Source of the DNA: Symmetrospora coprosmae
Lineage: Eukaryota; Basidiomycota; Cystobasidiomycetes; Symmetrosporaceae
Reading direction: 5' to 3'
Length of the DNA stretch: 64,000 bases
Assembly: GCA_008802785.1 (NCBI GenBank)
Contig: VUYT01000018.1
Span: forward strand, 344,145-408,144
Positions within the stretch are counted from its first letter, which is position 1; the number at the start of each line of letters is the position of its first letter. Under the pieces are notes generated by a model, which made no database searches, was not told the DNA's origin, and was given only the letters and a program-made list of their open reading frames with translations. Of the stretch, positions 1 through 11,897 are shown piece after piece. The position numbers were made by a program, and so were the translations under genes.

Positions 1-24
1 GCCCTCGTATCCAGGAGTCCCATC

Positions 25-426
25 ATGCACTCCATCCTCGCCCTTGCCCTCGCTGCCGCCATGGCACTGTTCGCCAGCCCCGTCCAGGCAGCCAGGAACG
101 CTCGCTGCTTTGTCGAGCCCTTCCCGCGCCTGCTCGAGAACCACATCGCCAACGAGCGCCAGTGCGGCCTCAACAACCCGCACGTCATCAACTGGGTCTG
201 CGAGCCCGTGTACGGGCTCGTCCCCAATGCTGTCTTGGCCGAGTTCGCCGGCCTCGCCGCCACGGCACCTGCACCTGCGCTCGTCTTCCCTGCGCAGGCC
301 GGCCCGTCCAGCAAGCCAGTCGTCGCCAAGCGCCAGACAGAGCAGCCGTCTCCTCGCGCTGCTGGACTGTCTGGTGCCGCCATTCTCGGTGCCATCGAGC
401 TCCTCGGCCGGGCGGCGAGCAAGTAG
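25..426 (+). CDS. Small secreted protein, unknown function
   Basis: Single-exon ORF of 133 residues that I do not recognise. The first 22 residues form a classical signal peptide (hydrophobic Leu/Ala core, likely cut after VQA). The mature part has three cysteines within the first 40 residues (ARC, RQC, WVC), then an Ala/Pro-rich linker, a possible basic site (VAKR) and a mildly hydrophobic tail ending AASK. This fits a secreted or cell-wall-associated small protein of effector-like size, but no domain supports a function. The start is the first ATG, 24 bases from the window edge, so an upstream exon outside the window cannot be excluded. Confidence 0.5.
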   Translation: MHSILALALAAAMALFASPVQAARNARCFVEPFPRLLENHIANERQCGLNNPHVINWVCEPVYGLVPNAVLAEFAGLAATAPAPALVFPAQAGPSSKPVVAKRQTEQPSPRAAGLSGAAILGAIELLGRAASK

Positions 427-1201
427 ATGGATCCCATCCGCGTTATTCTAGAGGAATCGACCGACTTTCTATAACAGGCGACGTAGCATTCCGCCTCGCC
501 TCTCCGGCCAGCGCAGCGTCAACAGCACATCAGCATCCCCTCCCCACCTATCTCATTTCCCCCTCTGCGACCTGTCTCTACAATATGCTATGCCTATCCA
601 GCTCGCGCACTCGGCCGACGCTCCTCTCTCGTCCCGCTTCGCCTCCATTTCGTGCTCAGGAAGGCCAGTAGGTGCCCTCATCGTTGTATTGCTATCTTGA
701 CATATCCTGCAGTCATGCAGGCATCGCCAGCCCCGTGCCGCACGCGCATGACCTCCTGCGCGACCTGTCCGGACGTACACTCTGACCACCTCCCTTTGAA
801 GCAGCATCCAGATCCTGCCAAGCAATGACTCACACTCTCAAGCCCTCGTTCATGATGCGCACGCACCGACCTCTTGCCCCACGCAGGCCAGGACCCATTG
901 AGCGAACACGAGGTCTGGACCCTCCCTCCGACGCGGAGGTGGAGACGCCTTCCGTCGGTGGGTCCGACTTACTGGGAGACAAAGGGACGTCTGCAAATGT
1001 GCAAGAGTGGGTCGATGCGGTGCAAGCCGTCTATATATATTCTGAGGCTGAGCGCGCTCTTTGAAGCTCTCCCTCCTCTCCTTCGCTCACATCGGACAAA
1101 GCTCTATCCCTGCTATCCTCCCCTCATCCGCTTCTAGAACCCATCTCCGTCCCGTCCAACACACCCTCTTCCCACACGCCAACAATCTAACCTTCAGCAC
1201 C
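427..1201. promoter_or_regulatory. Intergenic; TATA-like element for the next gene
   Basis: No supported gene lies here; the short ORFs are overlapping and biased. A TATA-like run (tctatatatat) sits at about 1029-1039, roughly 165 bases before the ATG at 1202, followed by a pyrimidine-rich leader. It is a plausible core promoter for the metalloprotease-like gene. Confidence 0.4.
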
Positions 1202-1948
1202 ATGGGATGGCTCAAAGACATCAAGAAGCTCAAGTGGAAGGATCTCGATCCGACCAACAAGAACGGCGCTCTGGCCGGCAGTCTCCGCGATCTCGACAAG
1301 CAGGTCATCCAGCCCATTACCGAGGCTGCTTTGAACGTCGCCTTCCTCTCAATCCCGTACGCCGGTCCGCTGGCAGCGGCCTATTTTGCAGCCCTTTTCA
1401 ACCAGGGCGCCGCGCATCAGGCCCTTCCCCTGTGGCTCAAGCTTGCGCTCAAGGAACACAACATGTACGATAAGATAGATCTCAACAAGGTCCAATTCCA
1501 CGAAGGCGTGAAGGGTATCGACGGCGCCATCACGATCGGCTACGACATCTTCTTCGACAAGGACCTCAAGCTCGACCGACCCAACGTCGATCCGAACCAT
1601 CTCAACCACATGCTGCATGAGCTGCAGCATGTCGTCCAGTACGAGCGAGGAGGCGGAGTTGGACCCGTCTTCTCCAAGATCACCCTTCAGTACGGGCTGG
1701 AGGCCATTGCCCAGCTGGGCAAGCTCACGTCCGGGGCCAGCCTGAAGAACATCCACGATGACGCCAACATGGAGGAGGAGGCTGACCGTGTCGCCGCCGA
1801 CTACTTCGATACGGTCTGGCAGGAGATGACTGATCTCAACCTCGCCGACATCAAGGATGCTCCGAGGCGATGGACAGCGGGCGGCAAGGGCCACGGCGGA
1901 GGTATTGGATCTTCCCGGCTGAGGATGCAGCAGGTGAACGAGCGCTAG
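1202..1948 (+). CDS. HELQH zincin-like protein (DUF4157-like), intronless
   Basis: Reading from the ATG at 1202 gives 248 residues; an upstream in-frame start at 1061 would add a Ser/His-rich leader that looks like 5' UTR. A HExxH zinc motif (HELQH, residues 139-143) lies in the context MLHELQHVVQYE, and a downstream Glu in MEEEADRVAADYF could be the third ligand, as in DUF4157-type metallopeptidase domains, which are mostly bacterial. A hydrophobic Ala-rich segment lies near residues 43-65. There is no signal peptide. It is intronless, unlike most genes here. Function and catalytic activity are inferred; the protein could be a non-peptidase carrying the same fold. Confidence 0.65.
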   Translation: MGWLKDIKKLKWKDLDPTNKNGALAGSLRDLDKQVIQPITEAALNVAFLSIPYAGPLAAAYFAALFNQGAAHQALPLWLKLALKEHNMYDKIDLNKVQFHEGVKGIDGAITIGYDIFFDKDLKLDRPNVDPNHLNHMLHELQHVVQYERGGGVGPVFSKITLQYGLEAIAQLGKLTSGASLKNIHDDANMEEEADRVAADYFDTVWQEMTDLNLADIKDAPRRWTAGGKGHGGGIGSSRLRMQQVNER

Positions 1949-2655
1949 GCGTGCCCGTAACTGATCAGCGCACGGGAAGCCACGCTGTGAGTGCGGGCCC
2001 ACACCTCATGCTTCTTGGCAGCAATGAACCCCGACTTAAAATCCATCCTTCCGTAGGCAGACCGGGACGCGGCACATGGGAGCGAAAGCGAGCGAGCCCA
2101 GGAAGGCTGGATGAGACTGTGGTCCGCAGCTGATGATGTAGTCAACCGGTTCGTCGCGCTTGTAGGGGAATCTAGTTACCGGAGGAGACTGCTGAGAGTT
2201 GGGCGGGGCAGCTGCGTTGTTCTGGTCTGCCAAGGGTGTACGAATGGAACGGCAAGGTTTCAGACCATCTGTTGGTCTGATATGGACCTGTCCATGCGGC
2301 ATGCGTGTGAATACGGGAAACGCATTCGGGCCTGCGATGACGGTTTTTCGAAGGTCCCCGCTCCGCCCGCAAGGTCAGCCGCGATATCCGCGGATGCACG
2401 GGAGGGTAGCGAAAGAGCTTGAGACGTGTACATGAGCGGTGTATGCAAGTCATTCAAGGACCGCTTCACTCCGGAGTTGACATGAGCGAAGATGTGTCGT
2501 CGTTGGTGGCGGCCGGTCTCGGAGGTGCCCGCAGAGGGCGAGAGGACGACGCGGTCAGGGGCGTCAGGAGCAGGCTTGTCTTCGAAACGGCACCTGCAAA
2601 ACATCGAAAAGGCAGCATCAGCACTTCATCTCCACACATACGCACGCACATCACA
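1949..2655. other. Intergenic, no gene seen
   Basis: Region between the metalloprotease-like gene and SKP1. The ORFs on both strands are short, overlapping and unlike any family I know. It presumably holds the 3' end of the first gene and the SKP1 promoter; no clear TATA box was found. Confidence 0.4.
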
Positions 2656-3799
2656 ATGTCTGACGCCGCCGCCGCATCGACCAGCGCACCCGCTGCGGAT
2701 CAGAAGCAGGTCAAGCTCACCTCGGCCGACAACGAGGAGTTCAAGGTCGACCACGAGGTGGTGAGTGGCCCGACACAGCGGCTGAGAGGTGCATCTCCAG
2801 TTTCTCGTCTGATCGTCAAAGTCGTGCCGTGCTACCCCTCTCAGGCTGTCAGGTCTGTCCTCATCAAGAACATGCTCGAGGGTGAGTTGAGACGGTCCTG
2901 CATCTGCCCCATCTCTCGACGCCGCAACCACCCGCACCCCCATGAAAGGGCGGCAAGCCTGTACTGAGCACGAGAATGTACTGTCCCGCAGACGTCGGAG
3001 AGACCGACGAGGCTATCCCCCTCCCCAACGTCTCGTCGTCCGTCCTCACCAAGGTGAGCCCGACCCTGGCTGTTGCCTCCAGGCAGATCTCCGTCGAGCC
3101 TGTTTGGCACCGGTTGATGGGCCGGACGCCTAGAGCGGCTCGGACGGAGATTCGTTGCGGATCGGACTTTGATTGCAACGACGATGCTGACGCATGTATT
3201 GCTCTTCCTTCCTTCCTTCTCTCCTGCATCCGTCGATGCTGCTGGGCTCTGTGGCACCTTATCTTCGCACGCGCACGCTTCCACTCCCTCCCGGGTCCGC
3301 AACTCCTGTAATGCTCACCAGGTCATCGAGTGGTGTGACCACCACAAGAAGGACCCTGAGCCCATCCCGGAGGACGCCGACGACACGAGGAAGAAGACGA
3401 CCGAGATCTCCGAGTGGGACCGCAAGTTCATCGATGTCGACCAGGAGATGCTGTTTGAAATCATTCTCGCGGCCAACTACCTCGACATTAAGCCTCTCCT
3501 GTGAGTTCTTGTCCCTGCCATCCCAACCGTCCCATTCAAGAGGGACATCTCGCTGATTTGTTACTCCCTCCGTTCGCAGCGATGTCGGCTGCAAGACCGT
3601 CGCCAACATGATCAAGGGCAAGCAGCCCGAGGAGATCCGAAAGCTCTTCAACATTGTCAACGACTTTACGCCCGAGGAGGAGGGTGAGTCAGAAGAGTGC
3701 CTCCCCATCGCTGTAACTTGGCTTGACTGACGCGAGGCCGCTTGCTCTTGATCTCCAGCACAAATCAAGAAGGAGAACGAGTGGGCAGAGGACAGGTAG
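2656..3799 (+). CDS. SKP1: SKP1, SCF ubiquitin ligase adaptor
   Basis: Six exons: 2656-2760, 2845-2881, 2992-3053, 3322-3500, 3580-3683, 3759-3799, giving an intact 175-residue protein. The order is that of Skp1: N-terminal POZ fold ([43 protein letters not shown]), the [12 protein letters not shown] helix, the acidic [14 protein letters not shown] segment and the F-box-binding C-terminus ([44 protein letters not shown]). Skp1 bridges cullin-1 and F-box proteins in SCF ligases in the nucleus and cytoplasm. The final stop follows ENEWAEDR. The length matches the family. Confidence 0.96.
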
Positions 3800-4377
3800 A
3801 TGCTTTACCCCGACGACAACATCCAAAGCAAGAACAGAGGGAGAGAGGAAAGCGGACACACACGCCTTTCTTTCTGGAGCTGTGCCTGTACCACCTAGTG
3901 TCCTTCCAGTCCGATTCCCTCTCTCTCCCCTTCCTCCTTGCGAGGCCGTCCCTCCTCAACCTGATTCCTTTCCCTCGCAAGATGCCTGCCTGAAACACCC
4001 GTGTAACCATCTGCCGATGCTCTGAAAGTGACTCGGAGCGAGCCAGCCTTGTCGCTTGCGCTCGTCGCCAACAAGGATGAGATCGAATAGATTGCCTGCC
4101 GAAGGGCCTGGCCTAGCAGTGCAACGTGGCTGGCCTTGCCTTGGAGCGCATTATGAGATGCGAGGACGATAAATGGATGCCCTTTGGCTTGGGTGCTTGA
4201 TGTCGAAGCGGTTTGTTCGTTTCAGCCGCGTCAGCTTGCCCCTGGCCGCCCCGACCAGGGCCTGCACTGAGCGAGCGAGCGTCTCTATACTCCTCCTCGC
4301 TCAGGTCCGACCTTCGATCGAAAGCACCATCAGTCCCAGCACAAGTCAGCAGCCTCTCACACTCACATCGCATCGCA
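3800..4377. other. Intergenic, SKP1 3' end and proteasome gene promoter
   Basis: No supported ORF. The left part is pyrimidine-rich and likely the SKP1 3' UTR; the right part leads to the beta-5 ATG at 4378. No specific element such as a proteasome box could be identified with confidence. Confidence 0.35.
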
Positions 4378-5750
4378 ATGGACCGCTTTGTCCAAGCATA
4401 CGCGTCCACCCCGCTGATGCGGGACGACTACGAGGCGGAGGAGTGCCAGCACCTCGAGACGCTCCAGCTCGCAGGGAGCAGCAGGGGGATCCCCGCCATT
4501 CCACGCTTCGAGCTTCCCAACGTGAACAACGTGAGCTTTGCTATTGTGCTGTGCCGTGATATGCCTGGCTGTCTGGCTTCCGGGCAGGCTTGCTCGAAGC
4601 CCCCCTTGCTGACCCGCGTCGTCATCGCGCCCCTCCCGACGCTCCCGCATTCTACAGCCTCAAGCATACCTCTCGCAGCTCATTGACGCCGACTCTAGCA
4701 ACGCCAATGCCCGCGTCAAGATGCAGCACGGTACGACCACCCTAGCTTTCAGGTACCAGGGAGGGTGCATCGTCGCCGTCGACAGTCGAGCAACGGCTGG
4801 CAGCTACGTTGGTGCGTGCCCTAGATCTCGAATCTCTGTCTCTGCTGCTCAGACTCCTGCGGGAACCCCGCGCACGAACAAGCTGACCCGATTTCCCCTT
4901 TTGCCGCTCCCCTCCAGCCTCCGGAACTGTCAAGAAGGTGCGAGTCGCTGACATCTTTGCCCCTCCCCGCCAAAATGGCAACCGCTAACCCACCGTCAAC
5001 CTGCCCTGCACAGGTCATCGAGATCAACCCTTACCTCCTGGGAACAATGGCAGGAGGTGCCGCCGATTGCCAGTACTGGGAGACGTACCTCGGCATACAG
5101 TGCCGCTTGCACGAGCTGCGCGAGAAGGAGCGGATCAGCGTGGCGGCCGCGAGCAAGTATCTGTGCAATCTCGTCTACAGCTACAAGGGGATGGGATTGA
5201 GCATGGTGAGCACTGAGCTTTCATCGGCTTAGCAGTCGAGCAGCGACCCTGAAGGTGGGAGCTGAAACACGTCTCATCGACTTCAAGGGAACAATGATCG
5301 TTGGAGCCGATAAGAGCGGGACGTCCATCTTCTACGTCGACAACGACGGCACACGGTTGAAGGGCGACTGCTTCTCTGTCGGGTCAGGCAGCACGTTCGC
5401 GTACGGTGTCCTCGACCAGGGCTACCGCTGGGACCTGACGGACGACGAGGCAAAGGAGCTCGGCAGACGCAGCATCTACGCCGCTGGGCACCGAGACGCT
5501 TTCTCAGGGAACACAGTCAACCTGTACCACGTCAAGCCAGAAGGGTGGGAGTTTATCAGGAACTACGACTTCAGTGAGTGCCGTCTACCTGTCCAGAAGG
5601 CTGGTGCAGTAGCTGACCTGCTTCCGATGTGCCCTAGACGAGCTGCACTACGAGTTCGGGTACGGCTACGAGGCACGGACAGGACAGCTCGCGAAGGAGG
5701 GCGAGGAGGTCAAGCCCGAGGTTGTCCAGGTTGTGGCTGCAGCTGCGTAG
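4378..5750 (+). CDS. PRE2: 20S proteasome subunit beta-5 (chymotrypsin-like)
   Basis: Six exons: 4378-4530, 4658-4811, 4918-4937 (20 nt), 5014-5205, 5288-5573, 5638-5750; 305 residues in frame. A propeptide of about 76 residues precedes the autocleavage site HG-TTTLAF, so Thr77 would be the catalytic N-terminal threonine of the mature subunit. Beta-5 hallmarks follow: [67 protein letters not shown] and [15 protein letters not shown]. The 5' acceptor at 4658 is chosen by phase; a slightly later AG would shorten only the propeptide. This is the subunit targeted by bortezomib-class inhibitors in other organisms. Confidence 0.95.
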
Positions 5751-6098
5751 GACGGTGTGACCCGATGATTGAGACGCTTCTCCCGGGTTCAGCTCTGCGT
5801 GTGCAATGTATCGCTAGCTGAGGGTCTTGCCGAAGCGCAGGACCCATGACTCTGGTCTCCTAAACCTGCAGGATCAGTGGGCGGAATGGCCTATTAGGGC
5901 TTGGGTGAGCTTGCGCCCGCACCTTCCCTTCCTGGAATGGAGCGCGGACATGAGCATGATATGTCCGCATGTGTCTTCCCGAGTACCGGTATACCCCTGT
6001 CCCCGCTCCCTGCATGCCGCGAGGCTGCCGTACTCTGGACACGTGCTTCTGCTGCAGCCAGTGCAGCGACTTGACGTCTCACCACGAAGGAAGGAACG
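5751..6098. other. Intergenic, no gene seen
   Basis: 348 bases between the proteasome gene and the UBR7-like gene, same strand. No supported coding sequence and no recognised motif. Confidence 0.35.
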
Positions 6099-7856
6099 AT
6101 GAGCAGCCTGTCTGCAGCCGCGTCGGGGTCTGCAACGCCATCTCACTCTGCTTCGACATCATCGGGCGCTAGCTCCCAGACGATACCAACTTCCGAGGAG
6201 AGCCTGTCCCTGCCTGACGTCCTCGCGTCCCAAGCGGCACTCGAAGCCGAAGCGAGCGAAGCCATCCCCTTCAGCTTCACGACGTGCACGTACTCGCTCG
6301 CGAGCATCGAGGACCGCCAGCCGCTCTACTCCTGCCTGTCGTGCCGCCCAAGTCCCGGCACGCGCCTCGCCGTCTGCGCCGGTTGCAGCATCGCCTGCCA
6401 TGGAGACTGCGAGCTCGTCGAACTCTTCAGCCGGCGAGACTTTGTCTGCGATTGTGGGACGACGCGCGTCGGGAACGGGAAAGGCAAAGCGAGGTGCACC
6501 CTTTCGCTGCGCGAGGGCGATCCGCCAGACGCGGGGAACCGGTACGACCGCAACTTTGACGGCATCTTTTGCGTGTGCGGCGTGCGGTACGACCCGGATA
6601 AGGAGTGAGCATACGCCGGACTTGAGTTTTTGAGGAACTGTGCGCCGGCCTGAACCCCTGTCTAACCTTGCCGTGCGCCTCCCGTAGAGAAGACGAAATG
6701 ATCCAGTGCATCATGGTCAGCTGCCGATGCATGAATTCTGGCTGTCGTAGATGGACGGCGCGCTTCATCTGACCTTGCGCCATATCTGCAGTGCGAAGAC
6801 TGGCTGCACTTGGCCAAATGCTTGTCTAGCGGAGTCTCGCCGTCCTCCGCCGCAAAGGCCGAACCGCCCGATGCAGCTTTAAACTTCGTCAAGCCAGAAC
6901 AGGACCCACAAGCAGGCAGCACTCCGAACGCGGAAGCATACGACGACGATGCGGACCGGTCGATGCTCAGCCCGGACTCGTTCGACTACCTTGTTTGCGA
7001 AGCTTGCGTCCTGAGCAGTCGCGGACAAGACACCATCGCTCGCTACGCCGGCAGCAACGACTTTGCGTTACTATGCAGAGACGGCCAGCTCAAAGACGTG
7101 GTAGAGGATATGGCAAGAGCAGACTCTGTTGCGTCTATCGAGGAGCATCCTAGACGCCTCCCAGGAAGCAGCGTTCCGAAAGCCGAGGGACGTGAGGAGC
7201 TCAACACGCGGAAACGCTCGCGCTCACGCTCTCCGCAAATGCCGTTTGTAGCAGGCCAAGCTTCCAGCGAAGATGCAGGCCACTTTCCTCTCAGCAAGAA
7301 GGCGAAGAGCGAAAACATCGAAAGCGGTATCGGCTTGTCGCCGTATGATCAAGCGGTGACATGCACTGCACCACCTCGCAATAATCCTCTGATGAGTCGT
7401 ATTGGCAGGGAGCTTGACCCGCCTAGGAAGGACGTCTACCTTCTCGATGGCTGGAGAGAAAGGCTCTGCCGTTGCGCCGATGTGAGCTGGGACCTTCTTC
7501 TAGACGCAGCGTACCAGCGTACCGCCTCGCATCGCATAGGACGATCAGACTGACTTGGATGAAGACAGTGTCTCCATCTGTACACTGGCATGCCGTACCT
7601 TCTGAACGAAGAGAGCGTGTATGAACCTCCGACGGATCCAGACAGCTCAAAGTCGCTTTACGAGCTGGGCGAGACGGCTCTGGGCGCGATGCCACGGGAG
7701 CAGGCCATCCAGGGCGCGGAGGCGTATATGGGGATGCGCGACCGCCTCCGTGCGTACCTTGAGCCATTCGCGAGGGAGGGCAAGGTGGTCAGCAAGGAGG
7801 ATGTGGAGCGATTCTTTGAGGAGCAGCGGGAGAAGGATGCGCGGGGGGTCCAGTGA
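6099..7856 (+). CDS. UBR7/Mlo2-type protein with UBR box and PHD-like region
   Basis: Four exons: 6099-6604, 6688-6715, 6792-7481, 7569-7856; 503 residues. A Ser/Thr-rich N-terminus is followed by a UBR-box Cys/His cluster (FTTCTYSLASIED, YSCLSCRP, AVCAGCSIACHGDCE, FVCDCGT) and then the PHD-like core (FCVCGVRYDPDKEEDEMIQC, CEDWLHLAKC). A long acidic and basic linker carries a possible NLS (RKRSRSRSP), and the final Cys pair (LCRCADCL) leads into LLNEESVYEPP, typical of UBR7 C-termini. Human UBR7 and fission yeast Mlo2 are related; UBR7 acts as a chromatin-associated E3. The 28-nt second exon carries part of the PHD, which supports the splice model. Confidence 0.85.
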
Positions 7857-8320
7857 TGCTTCTGAGAGAGTCTGCCTATCGGGATCCACGATGAGCCAAA
7901 GAGACATCTGGCGAGGAGGACGAACACGTCAAGCTGTAGGGACCCAGTGTCAATGCCAGACTACTCGTAGCAATCGGACCGCGATACAGCTTGCATGATA
8001 ATGAATCTAGGCCTCGCTCATTGGAAAGCGCCTGCTACTGCGTCGCATCCATTGATTGTAGCGTCACGGCGAGCAGAGCAATGAAAGCAGGGCTGGATGT
8101 TCGATGACGCTGCATCGAGGCTCCCGTCTCCACATGGACGACGTCGACATCGTCGGCATCCTCCGCGTCGCACGCTCTCGGGGTGGCGCCAGTGACAGCT
8201 TGCACGTGCATCCCCTATTCTCGTCCGCCGTTTCTACGAGTACTCCTCACTGCGCCTGCTTTCGCTCGTCTGCTCTTCTCCTTTGTACCGTATCGTGACT
8301 GCATCGACACACTTGCTGCC
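7857..8320. other. Intergenic, promoter region of the Zn2Cys6 gene
   Basis: 464 bases without a supported gene, between the UBR7-like gene and the transcription factor. No recognised element. Confidence 0.35.
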
Positions 8321-11300
8321 ATGCCACCGCGAAAGTCGTCGTCTGGATCGATGGCGGGGCCGTCGGCCTCGGGCTTCGTCCAGCAGCAGCAGCACCAGCA
8401 GCACCAGCAGCACCAGCAGCACCAGCAGCACCAGCAGCACCAGCAGGAGTGGGACGACGGCGACGGCGATGGGGACCAGGATCAGGATCAGGACGAGCAC
8501 GATGGCCCAGAGAAGAAAAAGAGGAAGCGCAACAGAGCCGCCCTGTCGTGCACAAACTGCAAGGCGCGAAAGATAAAGTGGTGCGCTCCGGATCGATCCG
8601 AGTCAAGATGGGCCTCCTGATGATGCGCGTGCCGAGAGAATGGCTAACCCAGGAATCACGGTAACCACAGCTCGCGACAGATCCCTTGTGAAGCATGCAT
8701 ACGCCGCGGAGTTGCCAATGCATGCCAATGGCACACGGAAGACTTTGTGCCCCCTCCTCAGACGTTCCACCTCGAGAGCACGGCCGAAGCTGTACGCGAG
8801 CACTTCGATGCCCGGATCTCGCGCCTCGAAGCTCTCCTGGACGTCCAGCTCCGACAGATGCCACCTCTGTCTGCTTCGACGTCGCGTTTGCCAGGGAACG
8901 GCGCGCTCAGCAGTGCCGAGGTGGCGCACCGAGCCAACCAAGCCGCCCTGGGCCCGCAGTCCGCGCAACGTGTCGGAGGGCCTGCATCAACGCGTGGCGG
9001 GGGCACATCCACTCGCCATACCTCGCCCGTCCTCCCTTTCCTCCCGTCGCATTCTCAAGGCACCAGTGCAGCTCATGCTGCTCAGTCAAGCTTCAATGCC
9101 GAGCCGTTTGGAGAAGTCGAGGAGGCCGCCATGAGCTTGGAGGTCATGGCAGGCGGCGATGTCTTTGGACAGGGCTTCCACGGAGCAGCATCAGCGGGAC
9201 ATGCCGAGTCGGACCTCAAGCCAAACGATGCAGACTCGCTCGCCGCCTTCGCCGCTACTTCGATCATTGCGAGAGGGAGCGAGTACGACGCGCCTGCCAA
9301 CCCGCGTTTGCCATTCCTGGCGCATGCGAGCAGACTCCATGTTGTCGAGCAGATCATCGTCTACTTACCCGACCGGTAAGCTATCGACAGAACGGGAGTC
9401 CGCAAATCAAGTGGAGCGGAACATGCTGATGCCCCGGCCTACTTCGACGTTACAGAAAAACATGTGATGCTCTGCTTAGCCTGTATTTCGAGACGCTAGG
9501 TTGGATATTCGTGGTGAGTGCAACAGCTTGGCGCCGAGATGGAGGATCGAGATTGACCCTGTAGGTCCTGGGTAAATGCAGAACATATTCAAGCCCAGCT
9601 TCATGCGCGAATACGAAGGGTTCTGGGCTCTCTCCGCACGGGGCGAGAGGCAGTTTGACCCAACGTGGTTGGCACAGTTGCTCAGTGTCCTGGCATGCTC
9701 GCTGCAGGCAAGTCCGGAGCTACAAACACCGGACTTTCTGCCCGAAGACTTGCATCAGCTCAGCCGAGCCGCATTGGACGTAAGCCAGCCCGGCATTGGC
9801 GCACCTCAGGCAGACGGTTCGGCTTCAGCAATAACTGACCGGAAATGATATGTTTTACCGATACTCCAGCTGCACGATTGGCGGCGTAATCCAAACTTGA
9901 GAGCCATCTCAACGCTCTTCATCATGACCTTCTACGCGCATAACGACAACGATCGTGAGTGACTCGAAGTTTGGACGGCATTGCGGCTGAGCATTACTGA
10001 CGGTGTTTTTGCTGCCTACCGAAGTCGCAACTGGTTCAGCCATACTAGCGGAAGCAGTCCGCTCGGCCATGTCGCTCGGCCTGCATCAGCTAGGGGACTC
10101 GCCAAGTGCGATGCCACCCGCCGACCCAAGCTGTCCTCCAGGCTCCTTGCTAGCCCGCGAGCATGCCGTGCGCATGTGGTGGGAGCTAGTTGTGCAGGAC
10201 CACATGGCTCTGAACGTCGGTCGTCCCACCATCATTGCTCCGACTTCCTTCACCACGGCTCTGATGCGCAATTACACTGATGAGGACCTCGAGACTGGCC
10301 GCTGGGATCTGGCACCTCGCCCGGATAGCGAGCCAACGACATCACAGCTACATCAGGGCAAAGCCGCAACCGCCATCTTTGTCAGGCGAGCATTTGACGA
10401 AGGCCCCGTTCCAGACGACCCGACCAAGATCGAAGCACACTTCAATCGCCTGTATACGCTCGAACAGGAACATTTGTCCGCCACCGGCACCATGGTGGAC
10501 AAAGGCTCCATACTTTTCGGCCTGCCGGAAGGTGCCATGGGCAAGAAAATCAATTGTGAGCTGACGCTACTGTACCGCACCGCAAGATGGGCGATATCGC
10601 AAAGCGCGCTGACGTCTCGCTCCATACTGGCATATAGGGCGAATCTTTTTAGGCATCTCAGGCCTGTCGATGCGGCGCTGCCGGCTGTGGCGCGGGTACA
10701 TGGTCCGTGGTTACGCAGACTCGCGATTTGCATACGCCACGAACGTCTGCGTGGAGTCCGCACAGACTGTGCTGGACTCGCTCAAGAAGCTGGACGAACA
10801 AAGGGCGCCGATCGATATGGTCTGGTTCATCACCCGGCGTGAGCTGGGCCTCTTTCTCGTGCCGTTCGGATGGAGCAATCGGCTGATGCAGGGGTTTTTG
10901 CCGGCGCGGCTGTGCCAGACGTACTGAGCGCGGTTACAACGCTTCTGATCGATGCAATTCATGATGTCGACGTTGGGCAGAGCTCTGGGCACAAGCTTGT
11001 CAACCTGCCCTATGCGAGAGCATTGTTCCGCAGATGCGAGAACTCCAAAGCCAAATCGGCTCAGCTGGTGAGACCCGATGGACTTCCAGTCCCACGATCC
11101 TACACCGCAGTGCAGCCATATTCTGACTACTGCTCTTTGTGGGATTCAGTTCGGCACCAAGGCGCTGATGGTCTGCCAGGCTCTCACGGACGCCAAAGAG
11201 GCGCGGAGACGAATTAAGGGGACGGGCACCTGGAGTGACTATTCGACGATGCTGAGAGTGAGTGAGATTTTCACTGCTGTTCCCAAGGCGCAGGTGGGCC

Positions 11301-11897
11301 TTAACGCAGTCCTCTTGATGTCTCTGCGCCCTCCAGAACATCGCGACAGACGTCAACACCAAAACATCGCCGGCCATGCCGCCTGCCTATAGCCCACCGG
11401 TCGACTACACGCCGCCATCGATCGACACGCCGCCAGGTCCGACCGTCAATTGGCTCGACGATGCCGAGACGCGCCGGTTTCTGCAGTCCCTCGGGCTCAT
11501 GGACGGCAGCCCGCCGAGCGAGTCCTTCACGGGCACTGGGGAGCCGTCTCTCCAATCGGTTCCCGCTTTCGCGTCGGCGTCCGAGTCGACTTCAGCGTCC
11601 AACCCAGCACCGACCGCGGTCGCCAACGCTGGATTGGACATACCTTCGTACGCAGGCGGCCTGCCACTGTCCAACGGAACGGGCAACCCTTTCGCACAGT
11701 ACGGCTATGAGATGCAAGCAGTTCCCAGTGCTTCTGCGGGCCTGACCTCGTCTGGCATCAGCACTGGCGCGACTGCAGCGGGCAGCCAGAGGGAGAGCGC
11801 CCCGATCGCCAGTCTCTGGGATCCTTCGACCGACCTCGGACAGAACTTCTCCGTGAATATGGCAATGCTGGAAGCCTTCCTCAAGAGTACGGGATGA
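8321..11897 (+). CDS. Zn2Cys6 fungal transcription factor
   Basis: Ten exons: 8321-8580, 8671-9375, 9456-9513, 9582-9779, 9870-9954, 10025-10555, 10662-10838, 10892-11067, 11150-11257, 11337-11897; 952 residues. A Gln/His repeat and an Asp-rich acidic patch precede a basic run (EKKKRKRNR) and the binuclear zinc cluster CTNCKARKIKCSRQIPCEAC...C, which is interrupted by intron 1. A fungal-specific transcription factor domain follows, with WIFV, VRSAMSLGLHQLGD and GYMVRGYADSRFAYATN motifs. The C-terminus is Pro/Ser/Thr-rich and probably an activation region. It is a nuclear regulator; its targets cannot be told from sequence. Exon boundaries around 10556-10891 and 11068-11149 are phase-consistent but less certain than the rest. 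Confidence 0.85.
8381..8446 (+). repeat. 9-nt CAG/CAC tandem repeat encoding poly-Gln/His
   Basis: A perfect or near-perfect 9-bp period (cag cac cag) repeated about six times after four CAG codons, inside the first exon of the Zn2Cys6 factor. It encodes QQH units and is likely length-polymorphic between strains. Confidence 0.9.
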
